Of a DNA stretch of 64,000 nt, positions 57,037 to 64,000 are shown one piece after another; within the stretch, counting starts at the first letter, position 1, and each line of letters starts with the position of its first letter. The stretch is from the NCBI RefSeq assembly GCF_029855045.1, contig NZ_CP123228.1, forward strand, positions 1,178,001 to 1,242,000, given 5' to 3'. Both the position numbers and the translations under genes were made by a program. The stretch is from Piscinibacter sp. XHJ-5. Lineage in GTDB: Bacteria; Pseudomonadota; Gammaproteobacteria; Burkholderiales; Burkholderiaceae_C. The notes under the pieces were generated by a model that saw only the letters and a program-made list of their open reading frames with translations, made no database searches and was not told where the DNA came from.

Positions 57037-58128
57037 TCAGACGTTGAACAGGAAGTTCATGACGTCGCCGTCTTTCACGACGTACTCCTTTCCTTCGGCG
57101 CGCATCTTGCCGGCATCCTTGGCGCCTTGTTCACCCTGGTACGCGATGAAGTCGTCGAAGGCGATGGTTTGTGCACGAATGAAGCCGCGCTCGAAGTCGG
57201 TGTGGATGACGCCGGCGGCCTGGGGCGCGGTGTCGCCGACATGGATGGTCCAGGCGCGCACTTCCTTCACGCCGGCAGTGAAATAGGTCTGCAGGCCGAG
57301 CAGCTTGAAGGCCGCGCGGATCAGCCGGTTCAGGCCGGGCTCGGATTGGCCCATCTCCTGAAGGAACATCAGGCGGTCTTCGTCGGCCATGTCGGCCAGC
57401 TCGGCCTCGGTCTTCGCGCAGATGGCGACCACCGGCGCCTTCTGCGCGTCCGCATGGGCGCGCAGGCGATCGAGGTACGGGTTGTTCTCGAAGCCGTTCT
57501 CGTCGACGTTGGCGACGAACATCGCCGGCTTGGCGGTGATCAGGCACAGCGGCTTGAGCACCGCCTGCTCCTCCTTGCTGAAGGCGATCGCGCGCACCGG
57601 CCTGGCCTCGTTGAGGGCGGCCTGGCACTTGTTCAGCACGTCGACCAGGCGCTGCGCTTCCTTGTCACCCGCCTTGGCCGGCTTCACGTAGCGCGCCAGC
57701 GCCTTGTCGACCGTGGCCAGGTCGGCCAGGCAGAGCTCCGTCTGGATGACCTCGATGTCGGCGATCGGATCGACGCGACCGGCCACGTGCACCACGTTCT
57801 CGTCGTCGAAGCACCGCGCCACGTTGACGATGGCATCGGTTTCGCGGATGTGGGCGAGGAACTGGTTGCCCAGGCCTTCGCCCTTGGAGGCACCGGCCAC
57901 CAGGCCGGCAATGTCCACGAACTCGACGATCGCCGGCACCACGCGTTCCGGCTTGACGATGGCCGCGAGCTTGGCGAGCCGGGGATCCGGCAGCTCGACG
58001 ATCCCCACGTTGGGCTCGATGGTGCAAAACGGATAGTTCTCGGCGGCGATGCCGGCTTTCGTGAGCGCGTTGAAGAGGGTGGACTTGCCGACATTGGGCA
58101 AGCCCACGATGCCGCATTGGAGGCTCAT
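57037..58128 (-). CDS. ychF: Ribosome-associated ATPase YchF (OLA1 family)
   Basis: YchF is a P-loop NTPase that prefers ATP and interacts with ribosomes, affecting stress translation. The 363-residue protein has [32 protein letters not shown] and the C-terminal TGS domain ending [14 protein letters not shown]. The altered NKxD region (NVDENGF) explains ATP preference. ATG 58128 matches the family start [14 protein letters not shown]; the frame opens upstream without family sequence. A TAAAAT box about 37 bases upstream may be the promoter. Confidence 0.96.
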   Translation of the reverse strand: MSLQCGIVGLPNVGKSTLFNALTKAGIAAENYPFCTIEPNVGIVELPDPRLAKLAAIVKPERVVPAIVEFVDIAGLVAGASKGEGLGNQFLAHIRETDAIVNVARCFDDENVVHVAGRVDPIADIEVIQTELCLADLATVDKALARYVKPAKAGDKEAQRLVDVLNKCQAALNEARPVRAIAFSKEEQAVLKPLCLITAKPAMFVANVDENGFENNPYLDRLRAHADAQKAPVVAICAKTEAELADMADEDRLMFLQEMGQSEPGLNRLIRAAFKLLGLQTYFTAGVKEVRAWTIHVGDTAPQAAGVIHTDFERGFIRAQTIAFDDFIAYQGEQGAKDAGKMRAEGKEYVVKDGDVMNFLFNV

Positions 58129-58203
58129 GGGGGACTTTCGAAGACAGCGGGGGCACGAAACGGGCGATTTTAGGCGGGGGCCCGCTGCCCCCCTGGTCAT
58201 CCT

Positions 58204-59046
58204 TCAGTCGAATCGGTAGCTCGCTTCACCGTGCATGCCGACCCGAAGCGCGCGTTCCACCCCCTCGACGATCACCGCGTTCATGCCGAAAGTGATGGCG
58301 CCATTCACGCGGGCGTCGGCCCGATAGGCGGCCAGCGCGTCGCCCACCGCATGACCCACCTGCGCGGTCTGCGGGTCGGTGTCGGGGATCGAGCAGCGCG
58401 AGCACGGCTTCACGAGCTTGAGTCGCACCGGGCCTTCGGGCGTGTCGAAGCGGACTTCGTCCAGATGGTCCTCGCCGTTCGCCTCCAGCCCATCGAGCAC
58501 CAGGTTGGGACGAAAGCGCTGCATCGTCACCGGCTCGGCCAGCCGCCGGTTCAGCTCGTCCAATCCGGCCGTCGACGTGACCAGCAACGGGTAGCCGTCG
58601 CTGAAGGCGTTCTCGGCCTCGATGTGGCCGGTCCATTCGCGATTCGACAGGCGTTTCTGCTCGGGATCGAAACGTACCAGGCGCATCGCCTGGCCGAGGA
58701 AGTCGCTGAACCACTGTGCCGCCAGATCGCCCATGTCGTAGGCAGCGACCTCGTCGTTCCACACCTGCACGCGGCAGGGCGCCTCGACCGCGTCGAGTGA
58801 CAGGTGCATGGCCAGCATGCCGGGCGCACGCAGCACCAGCTCGTAGGCCTTGAGCGTGGGCCGGATGAGCGCCATCCGCGGCAGTTCGCGCTGCGTGACG
58901 AAGCGGGCTTGCGCATCGACCACCATCCAGGCGCGATCGAACTCGAGGCCGGTCTCGATGAGCAGCGCCTCGTCGACCGCGATGCCGGCGCAGCTCTTGA
59001 CCGGATGCAGGTACAGCTGCGCGATGCGCACCGCCACGTCGCTCAC
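58204..59046 (-). CDS. MOSC domain-containing protein (YcbX-like)
   Basis: A 280-residue protein with an N-terminal MOSC beta-barrel (IAQLYLHPVKSCAGIAVDEA, FDRAWMVVDAQARFVTQRE) and the C-terminal MOSC domain holding a conserved Cys in KPCSRCSIPDTDPQT. MOSC proteins handle molybdenum cofactor sulfur or reduce N-hydroxylated bases. Translation starts at GTG 59046, overlapping the AsmA stop (GTGA). Confidence 0.9.
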   Translation of the reverse strand: MSDVAVRIAQLYLHPVKSCAGIAVDEALLIETGLEFDRAWMVVDAQARFVTQRELPRMALIRPTLKAYELVLRAPGMLAMHLSLDAVEAPCRVQVWNDEVAAYDMGDLAAQWFSDFLGQAMRLVRFDPEQKRLSNREWTGHIEAENAFSDGYPLLVTSTAGLDELNRRLAEPVTMQRFRPNLVLDGLEANGEDHLDEVRFDTPEGPVRLKLVKPCSRCSIPDTDPQTAQVGHAVGDALAAYRADARVNGAITFGMNAVIVEGVERALRVGMHGEASYRFD

Positions 59047-61436
59047 TTGAACAGCCCCTTCAGCTTGTTCTTCAGGTCGTCCTTGGGCGACGGCGCCGAC
59101 GCGGCACCGCCCGGCGCCTTCATGCCGAGCTTCTCGCCCAGCTTCTCGCCGAGCTTCTTCTCCAGCTGCTGCGTCACCGCGGCGGCGGCGACGCTGGACC
59201 ACTCGATCTTCCAGTCGAGCGACTCGAACGGGCCGGCCAGCCGGACGGGGATCGTCAGTCCCTTCAGCGACTCCAGTTCGGCGCCGTCCTGGCCCTTCGA
59301 CGTCGAGGTGACGGTGGCTTTGGTCAGGTAGTCGATGCGCCCGCGGCCGACGTCGATCGCGCCTTCGCCGCCAAGGCGCAGGAACGGGCTCTTCATGTCG
59401 AGATCGCGGCTGCGCGCCACGCCGTCGGCGATCTGGAAGCTGGCGGTCAGCTCGCTGAAATCGGTCTTCTCGGTCTGGCTGGCCTTCTGCGCGGCATCCT
59501 GCTTCATCGTCAGGGCGGCCTTCGCCTGGCGCAGGCTCTTCGCGAGGTTGATGCCCTTGACCGCGCCGTCGCGCACCTGCAGCGCGGCGCTGCCCTTGAG
59601 ATGCGACTTCAGCTCGTTGACGCTGCGGCCCGCGCTGTCGAGATCGAAAACGACACGGCCGGTGCCTTCGATCAGGTCCTTGGCGGCGACGTCCTTCACC
59701 AGCGCGTTGACGTTGACGCCGCTGGCGCTGCCTTTCATCGCCACGCGATTGGCACGCGCGTCGGCAAGCGCCGTGGCGTCGAGCTGGCCGCCCCAGGCGC
59801 GGCCGTGCAATTGCGTCACGCGCAGCATGCCGCCCTGCATCGTCGCGTCGATGGCGGCGTCGTTCACGCGGTACTGCTTGTAGGCGAAGCTGGCGGCGCG
59901 CACGCTGAACTGGCCATCGACGCTGCGCAGCGCGCCCAGGTCGACCGGGGTGTCGGCCCCGGCAGGCGCGGTGGTCGGCTTGGCGGCGGCCTCGCCCGGT
60001 CCCAGCAGCCGGTTCAGATCGAGCGAATCGAAGCGCGCCTTGGCCGTCAGCTGCGGCGTCGCGCCACCCAGCGTCGCGCTGCCGTCGGTCGCGAAACCGT
60101 TCTGATTGAGCTGGCCGGTCAGGTTCCAGCTGGATCGCTTGGCGGAGCCCACGGCCGAGCCCTGCAGGCTCACCGCGTACGGCGGCAGCTTGGCTTCCTC
60201 GATGCGTGCCTGCAGGTCGAGCTTGTCCAGCACGAGCGCCGGCTCGCCGGGCTTGAGCGTCAGGTCGCTGCGCAGCGTGCCGCCGATCTTGCGCTGCGGT
60301 GCGTTGCCCGCTATGCGCGCCTCGAACCCGGGCAGCCGCACCGCGTCGAAGCCGCCGGTGGGCGCACTGCTCTTGAAGGTCACATCGAGCGGCAGCTCAC
60401 CGCCGCGGGTCAGCTTGCCGCTGAACGGGCTGCCGCCCAGCTTGTCGCCGTCGACGGCGAGCTCGGGCCAGTCGAGGTCCAGGGCCAAGGGCTGGCCGGC
60501 CTGCGCGCCCTTGATGCGCGCCTGCAGCTTGCGCAGCTTGAGCGCCTTGCGGGCCGGATCGTAGGCAAACCGGTCGATCTCGACAGTGCTGCCATCGAGC
60601 TTGAGCCCTGCAGCGACGGCGCTGAGCTGCACTTTCAGCGCCTCGGCATCGATGGCTTTCTTCGCGCCGTCCCAGGCCACGTTGCCCTTGAAGGCCGCGT
60701 CGACCGCGCTCGCGCCGGGCACGTCACCCTTGAAGCGCAGGTCCATGTCGCGCAGCGCGGCCGATCCGGTGGCGGTCGCCAGCGCCAGCTTCGACTCGCC
60801 GCTCAGCTCGCCCTTGAGCGCGGGCTGCTTGAAATCGAACTGCGCCGCCAGCTTCAGCGGCGTGGACGTGTTGTCGGCGAGCCGGCCGGCGGTCAGCGAC
60901 TTCAGCCACAGCTCGCCGTCGACTTTCGCCATGTCGTCCTTGACCCGCGCACGCACGTCGGCGAGGTCGACGCCGCTGATGTCGAAGCGCGGCGGCTTGC
61001 CGCCGCCGGCCTCGGGCGTGTCCGGCTTCTTCTCCTGCGGCTTGATCAGGTCGTCGATGTTGCTGCGGCCCTGCGCATCGCGCAGGTAGGTGACCCGAAC
61101 GCCCTTCGCGATGATGCGATCGACCACCACTTCGCCGCGCAGCAGCGGCCACAGGTCGACGGCGAGGCCGGCTTCGTCGAGTGCGGCGAAGGGGTCGGTC
61201 CTGCGCGCTTCGCTCAGGCTCACCTTCGACAGCTTGACCGCGATGCGGGGAAAGACCGACAACTGGATCGGTCCGTCGATGACCAGCACGCGCTGGCGTT
61301 CCTTTCTCATCCAGTCGATGGCCGTGCCCTTGAAGCGGTTGGCGTCGAAGCTCGTCACGAGCCAGGTGGCCACCGCGGCGAAGAGCACCAGCAGGCCCAG
61401 CAGGACGAACAAGGTGCGGCGAATCCAGACAGGCAT
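59043..61436 (-). CDS. AsmA family protein
   Basis: A 797-residue protein with one N-terminal membrane helix (TLFVLLGLLVLFAAVATWLV) and a long periplasmic part full of repeating beta-strands. AsmA-type proteins are thought to carry phospholipids between the two membranes. The N-terminal VTSFDANRFKGTAIDWMRK and SLSEARRTDPFAALDEAGLAVDLWPLLRGEV are typical, and the C-terminal region contains the GTGRVVFDLDSAGRSVNEL signature. The C-terminal tail is a Lys-rich segment. It is divergent from the hydroxylase gene. Confidence 0.92.
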   Translation of the reverse strand: MPVWIRRTLFVLLGLLVLFAAVATWLVTSFDANRFKGTAIDWMRKERQRVLVIDGPIQLSVFPRIAVKLSKVSLSEARRTDPFAALDEAGLAVDLWPLLRGEVVVDRIIAKGVRVTYLRDAQGRSNIDDLIKPQEKKPDTPEAGGGKPPRFDISGVDLADVRARVKDDMAKVDGELWLKSLTAGRLADNTSTPLKLAAQFDFKQPALKGELSGESKLALATATGSAALRDMDLRFKGDVPGASAVDAAFKGNVAWDGAKKAIDAEALKVQLSAVAAGLKLDGSTVEIDRFAYDPARKALKLRKLQARIKGAQAGQPLALDLDWPELAVDGDKLGGSPFSGKLTRGGELPLDVTFKSSAPTGGFDAVRLPGFEARIAGNAPQRKIGGTLRSDLTLKPGEPALVLDKLDLQARIEEAKLPPYAVSLQGSAVGSAKRSSWNLTGQLNQNGFATDGSATLGGATPQLTAKARFDSLDLNRLLGPGEAAAKPTTAPAGADTPVDLGALRSVDGQFSVRAASFAYKQYRVNDAAIDATMQGGMLRVTQLHGRAWGGQLDATALADARANRVAMKGSASGVNVNALVKDVAAKDLIEGTGRVVFDLDSAGRSVNELKSHLKGSAALQVRDGAVKGINLAKSLRQAKAALTMKQDAAQKASQTEKTDFSELTASFQIADGVARSRDLDMKSPFLRLGGEGAIDVGRGRIDYLTKATVTSTSKGQDGAELESLKGLTIPVRLAGPFESLDWKIEWSSVAAAAVTQQLEKKLGEKLGEKLGMKAPGGAASAPSPKDDLKNKLKGLFK

Positions 61437-61489
61437 ACGGCTTCCCGGCGTTTCCTTCAGAGCCGCGCATTGTGCCCCGCCCCGCTGCC

Positions 61490-61495
61490 TACAAT
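61490..61495 (+). promoter_or_regulatory. Candidate -10 box of the UbiH/UbiF-like gene, directly before the start codon
   Basis: TACAAT ends 7 bases before ATG 61503, with CGAAGCG between. There is no clear Shine-Dalgarno. On the other strand GGGCACAATG within 61466-61475 could start asmA. The two boxes stand back to back in a 66-base divergent spacer. Confidence 0.45.
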
Positions 61496-61502
61496 CGAAG
61501 CG

Positions 61503-62612
61503 ATGACTTCCTTCGACGTCCTGGTTCGCGGTGCCGGCATCGTCGGCCAGAGCCTGGCGCTGGCGCTGGCTCGGCTCGGGCTGCAGGTGGCGCTGCGGCC
61601 GGACGAGGCGCGCGCCGATGCCGGACCCGACGTGCGCGCCTATGCGCTGAACGCGACCTCGGTGGCGCTGCTGCAGCGCCTGAAGGTGTGGGACGCGCTG
61701 CCCGAGGCGGCGCGCACCGCCGTGCACGACATGCACATCGAAGGCGATGCCGGCACGGGCGTGCTCGAGTTCTCGGCGTGGGAGCAGCGCGTCGGAGAGC
61801 TGGCGTGGATCGTCGACGCGGCGGTGCTCGAGCGCGAGCTCGCCGCGGCGGTGAGGTTCGCGCCACACATCACGCTCACCCGCGACGAGGTGAACGCGCC
61901 GCTGGTTGCGCTGTGCGAAGGCAAGGCCTCCGCCGCGCGCGAGGCTCTCGGCGTGAGCTTCGAGCGTCATCCCTATGGCCATCGCGCGATTGCCGCGCGG
62001 CTGATCGCGTCGCAACCGCATCGCCACGTCGCCCGCCAGTGGTTCCGCTCGCCCGACGTGCTGGCGCTGCTGCCGTTCGATACGCCGCGGCCGCAGGCCT
62101 CGTATGCGCTGGTGTGGTCGATGCCCGACGCGCGTGCCGATGCGCTGCTCGCGATGGACGAGCGTGCCTTCGAGCAGTCGCTGCACGAAGCCACCGGCAC
62201 GGCAGCCGGCGAGCTCACGCTGGCGTCGCCGCGCGCCGCATGGCCGCTGATGCAGGCGCGCGCCCGTTCCGTCTGCGGGCCTGGCTGGGTGCTGCTCGGA
62301 GACGCCGCGCACGTGGTTCATCCGCTCGCCGGGCAGGGTCTCAACCTGGGCCTGGGCGACGTGGTCGTCCTGGCTCGGGTGATTGCCGAGCGCGAGCCCT
62401 GGCGAGCACTCGGTGACGAGAAGTTGCTGCGGCGTTACATGCGCGAGCGCACGGCGCCCACCTGGGCAATGGGCCAGGTGACCGACGGCCTTCTGCGGCT
62501 TTTTGCACACTCGGCGCCTGGCGTGCGGGAACTTCGAAACCGCGGCCTGACTCTCGTGAACCACCTGTCCCCTCTCAAGCGCTGGCTCACCGCCCGGGCG
62601 CTCGATTCCTGA
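61503..62612 (+). CDS. FAD-dependent ubiquinone biosynthesis hydroxylase (UbiH/UbiF family)
   Basis: A 369-residue flavoprotein monooxygenase. The Rossmann GAGIVGQSLALALARLG and the second FAD motif LLGDAAHVVHPLAGQGLNLGLGD are both intact, and the middle DVRAYALNATS segment is typical. Such enzymes hydroxylate the ubiquinone ring at one of three positions; which one cannot be decided from sequence alone. ATG 61503. It is followed 11 bases later by dsbC. Confidence 0.88.
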   Translation: MTSFDVLVRGAGIVGQSLALALARLGLQVALRPDEARADAGPDVRAYALNATSVALLQRLKVWDALPEAARTAVHDMHIEGDAGTGVLEFSAWEQRVGELAWIVDAAVLERELAAAVRFAPHITLTRDEVNAPLVALCEGKASAAREALGVSFERHPYGHRAIAARLIASQPHRHVARQWFRSPDVLALLPFDTPRPQASYALVWSMPDARADALLAMDERAFEQSLHEATGTAAGELTLASPRAAWPLMQARARSVCGPGWVLLGDAAHVVHPLAGQGLNLGLGDVVVLARVIAEREPWRALGDEKLLRRYMRERTAPTWAMGQVTDGLLRLFAHSAPGVRELRNRGLTLVNHLSPLKRWLTARALDS

Positions 62613-62623
62613 AAGACCCCGCC

Positions 62624-63364
62624 ATGGCCATCGCGCTTGCCTCGCTTCGTCGTTTGCTCTCCGTGGTGCTGCTCATGGCGGCGGTCCTTCCCGCCTGGGC
62701 CGACGAAGCGGCCATCCGCAAGAACCTCGCCGAGCGCCTGCCCGACCTGCCGAAGGTCGACGAAGTCGCCAAGACGCCGATCCCGGGGCTGTTCGAGGTG
62801 CGCATCGGCACCGACCTGTTCTACACCGATGAACAGGGGCAATACCTCATCGCGGGCCAGATGATCGAGACCAAGACGCGCACCAACCTCACCGAGGCGC
62901 GCATCGCCAAGCTGACGGCCATCGACTTCGCCTCGCTGCCGCTGAAGGACGCCATCGTCTGGAAGCAGGGCAGCGGCGCGCGCAAGCTGGTCGTCTTCGC
63001 CGATCCCAACTGCGGCTACTGCAAGAAATTCGAGCAGGAGCTGCAGAAGGTGAAGGACGTGACCGTCTACACCTTCCTGTATCCCATCCTCGGCGGCGAC
63101 TCGCCGGAGAAGTCGCGCAACATCTGGTGCGCCAAGGACAACACCAAGGCCTGGCGCGAGTGGATGGTCGACGGCAAGGCGCCGGGCCGCGCGATGGGCC
63201 AGTGCGATACCGCAGCGCTGCAGCGCAACGCCGAGCTGGGCCGCAAGCACCGCGTCAACGGCACGCCGGCGCTGGTCTTCGAGGACGGCCGCCGGGTCTC
63301 GGGGGCGCTGCCCCCGGAGCAGGTGGAAAAGCAGCTGGTCGCGTCGGTGCGCAAGGCGGGCTGA
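62624..63364 (+). CDS. dsbC: Thiol:disulfide interchange protein DsbC
   Basis: A 246-residue periplasmic disulfide isomerase. The signal peptide (LLSVVLLMAAVLPAWA) is followed by the dimerisation domain and the thioredoxin part with active site FADPNCGYCKKFEQEL and cis-Pro region VNGTPALVFEDGRRV. It is kept reduced by DsbD elsewhere. It shares the strand and tight spacing with the hydroxylase. Confidence 0.94.
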   Translation: MAIALASLRRLLSVVLLMAAVLPAWADEAAIRKNLAERLPDLPKVDEVAKTPIPGLFEVRIGTDLFYTDEQGQYLIAGQMIETKTRTNLTEARIAKLTAIDFASLPLKDAIVWKQGSGARKLVVFADPNCGYCKKFEQELQKVKDVTVYTFLYPILGGDSPEKSRNIWCAKDNTKAWREWMVDGKAPGRAMGQCDTAALQRNAELGRKHRVNGTPALVFEDGRRVSGALPPEQVEKQLVASVRKAG

Positions 63365-63407
63365 CCGGCACACCCTACGAGCGGCGCAGCGGCCGCGTGC
63401 AGCGACA

Positions 63408-63433
63408 ATCGGGCGGCCTTCCAGCCGCCCGAT
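63408..63433. terminator. Perfect hairpin between dsbC and the M61 peptidase gene
   Basis: A 10-base stem (ATCGGGCGGC/GCCGCCCGAT) with a 6-base loop CTTCCA, 43 bases after the dsbC stop and ending 8 bases before the next ATG. There is no T-run after it on the plus strand, so it may be a weak terminator, or a structure in the leader of the peptidase mRNA covering the ribosome site. A GACAAT box overlaps its left edge. Confidence 0.5.
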
Positions 63434-63441
63434 TCGCTTCG

Positions 63442-64000
63442 ATGATCACCTACCGCATCGCCATCGCCGACGCCCATGCCCATCTGTTCCGCGTGACGGT
63501 GACGGTGCCGCAGCCGGCCGCCCTGCAACGCCTCAGCCTGCCGGTGTGGATTCCCGGCAGCTACCTCGTGCGCGAGTTCGCACGCCACCTGTCGTCGATG
63601 CAGGCCAAGCAGGGGGCCCGCACCGTTGCGCTGGAGCAGATCGACAAGACGACGTGGCAGGCGCCCTGCGACGGACGCACGGCGTTGTCGGTGAGCTACC
63701 TCGCCTACGCCTTCGACAGCTCGGTGCGCACCGCCTTCCTGGATGCGCGGCGCGGCTTCTTCAACGGCACCAGCCTGTGCCTTCGCGTGGAAGGCCGCGA
63801 GGACGAGCCGCACCGCATGGAGCTGGCCGGGCTGCCGCGCGACTGGCGCGTCGCCACGGCCATGTCGCCGCTCGACATCGATGACGCGGGACGTGGCATC
63901 TACGAGGCCGCGGGCTACGACGAGCTGGTCGATCACCCGGTGGAGCTGGGCGCCTTCTGGCGCGGCAGCTTCAAGGTGCAGGGCGTGACGCACGAGCTGG
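63442..64000 (+). CDS. M61 family peptidase (3' end outside window)
   Basis: The frame starts at ATG 63442 and stays open to the end, giving 186 residues of an N-terminal beta-rich domain: SLPVWIPGSYLVREFARH and the later FDSSVRTAFLDARRGFFNGTSL match glycyl aminopeptidases of the M61 family. The zinc-binding HExxH motif lies beyond the window. A hairpin covers the bases just before the start. Confidence 0.88.
   Translation, partial: MITYRIAIADAHAHLFRVTVTVPQPAALQRLSLPVWIPGSYLVREFARHLSSMQAKQGARTVALEQIDKTTWQAPCDGRTALSVSYLAYAFDSSVRTAFLDARRGFFNGTSLCLRVEGREDEPHRMELAGLPRDWRVATAMSPLDIDDAGRGIYEAAGYDELVDHPVELGAFWRGSFKVQGVTHEL

Noticed and set aside
59601..62612. A 1003-codon plus-strand frame antisense to asmA and running into the hydroxylase
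   Set aside because: Only the last 369 codons (from 61503) show flavoprotein motifs; the upstream part is a shadow of asmA.
1..64000. tRNA or rRNA genes, CRISPR arrays, insertion sequences, prophage or transfer islands
   Set aside because: No cloverleaf, spaced repeats, transposase or integrase motifs, or change in base composition were seen; nearly all sequence is accounted for by conserved genes.

Overview
The window is 64 kb of high-GC chromosome with tightly packed genes. It contains no insertion sequences, CRISPR arrays, tRNAs or rRNAs that I could see. Gene order and protein families point to a betaproteobacterium of the order Burkholderiales, most like the Rubrivivax/Leptothrix/Piscinibacter group; the genus is my inference. 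Supporting signs are the mraY-to-lpxC division cluster, a pilGHIJ-chpA chemosensory cluster next to rubredoxin, the algH-ruvX-pyrR-pyrB-pyrC' operon, and the cytochrome aa3 oxidase operon followed by surf1-ctaA-ctaB-sco and rpoH.

Layout. 1-11.9 kb: 3' part of the division and cell wall (dcw) cluster, all on the plus strand: mraY (truncated by the window edge), murD, ftsW, murG, murC, ddlB, ftsQ, ftsA, ftsZ, lpxC. A dispersed inverted repeat splits ftsA from ftsZ, and a folded spacer separates ftsZ from lpxC. 11.9-12.3 kb: two tiny membrane-protein genes. 12.3-14.3 kb (minus): mpl (peptidoglycan recycling) and a YqiA-like esterase. 14.4-15.3 kb: an uncharacterised pair, a four-helix membrane protein and an exported DUF6152-type protein. 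15.3-17.5 kb (minus): thiD-like kinase and hemL. 17.7-29.2 kb: rubredoxin, the Pil-Chp chemosensory system controlling type IV pili, and a diguanylate cyclase. 29.2-30.7 kb (minus): DNA photolyase.

30.7-35.2 kb: algH, ruvX, pyrR, pyrB, a dihydroorotase-like protein lacking its metal ligands, and plsC. 35.4-40.9 kb: degenerate HD-GYP protein, gpmA, rhodanese, grxC, secB, gpsA, trmL, comF. 40.9-51.7 kb: BioC-like methyltransferase, then DUF2244, ctaC, ctaD, a 37-residue assembly protein, ctaG, DUF2970, ctaE, DUF2909 (opposite strand), surf1, a Sco-like protein, ctaA, ctaB and sco. This is nearly everything needed to build aa3 oxidase: subunits, copper delivery and heme A synthesis. 51.8-61.4 kb (minus): rpoH with a CIRCE operator at its promoter, a large hybrid sensor kinase, an aldo/keto reductase, ychF, a MOSC protein and AsmA. 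61.5-64 kb: UbiH/UbiF-type hydroxylase, dsbC and the start of an M61 peptidase.

Most of the window is conserved housekeeping DNA. The observations most worth following are a CIRCE operator over the rpoH promoter; a recurring TA-N-AAT-type box 6-7 bases before the ATG of several genes without a Shine-Dalgarno site (possible leaderless mRNAs); the DUF6152-type protein whose predicted mature N terminus is His-His; a second Sco-like candidate copper protein; MurD with large insertions; and two enzyme-family members (PyrC', HD-GYP) that have lost catalytic residues. No intergenic gap exceeds about 270 bases.
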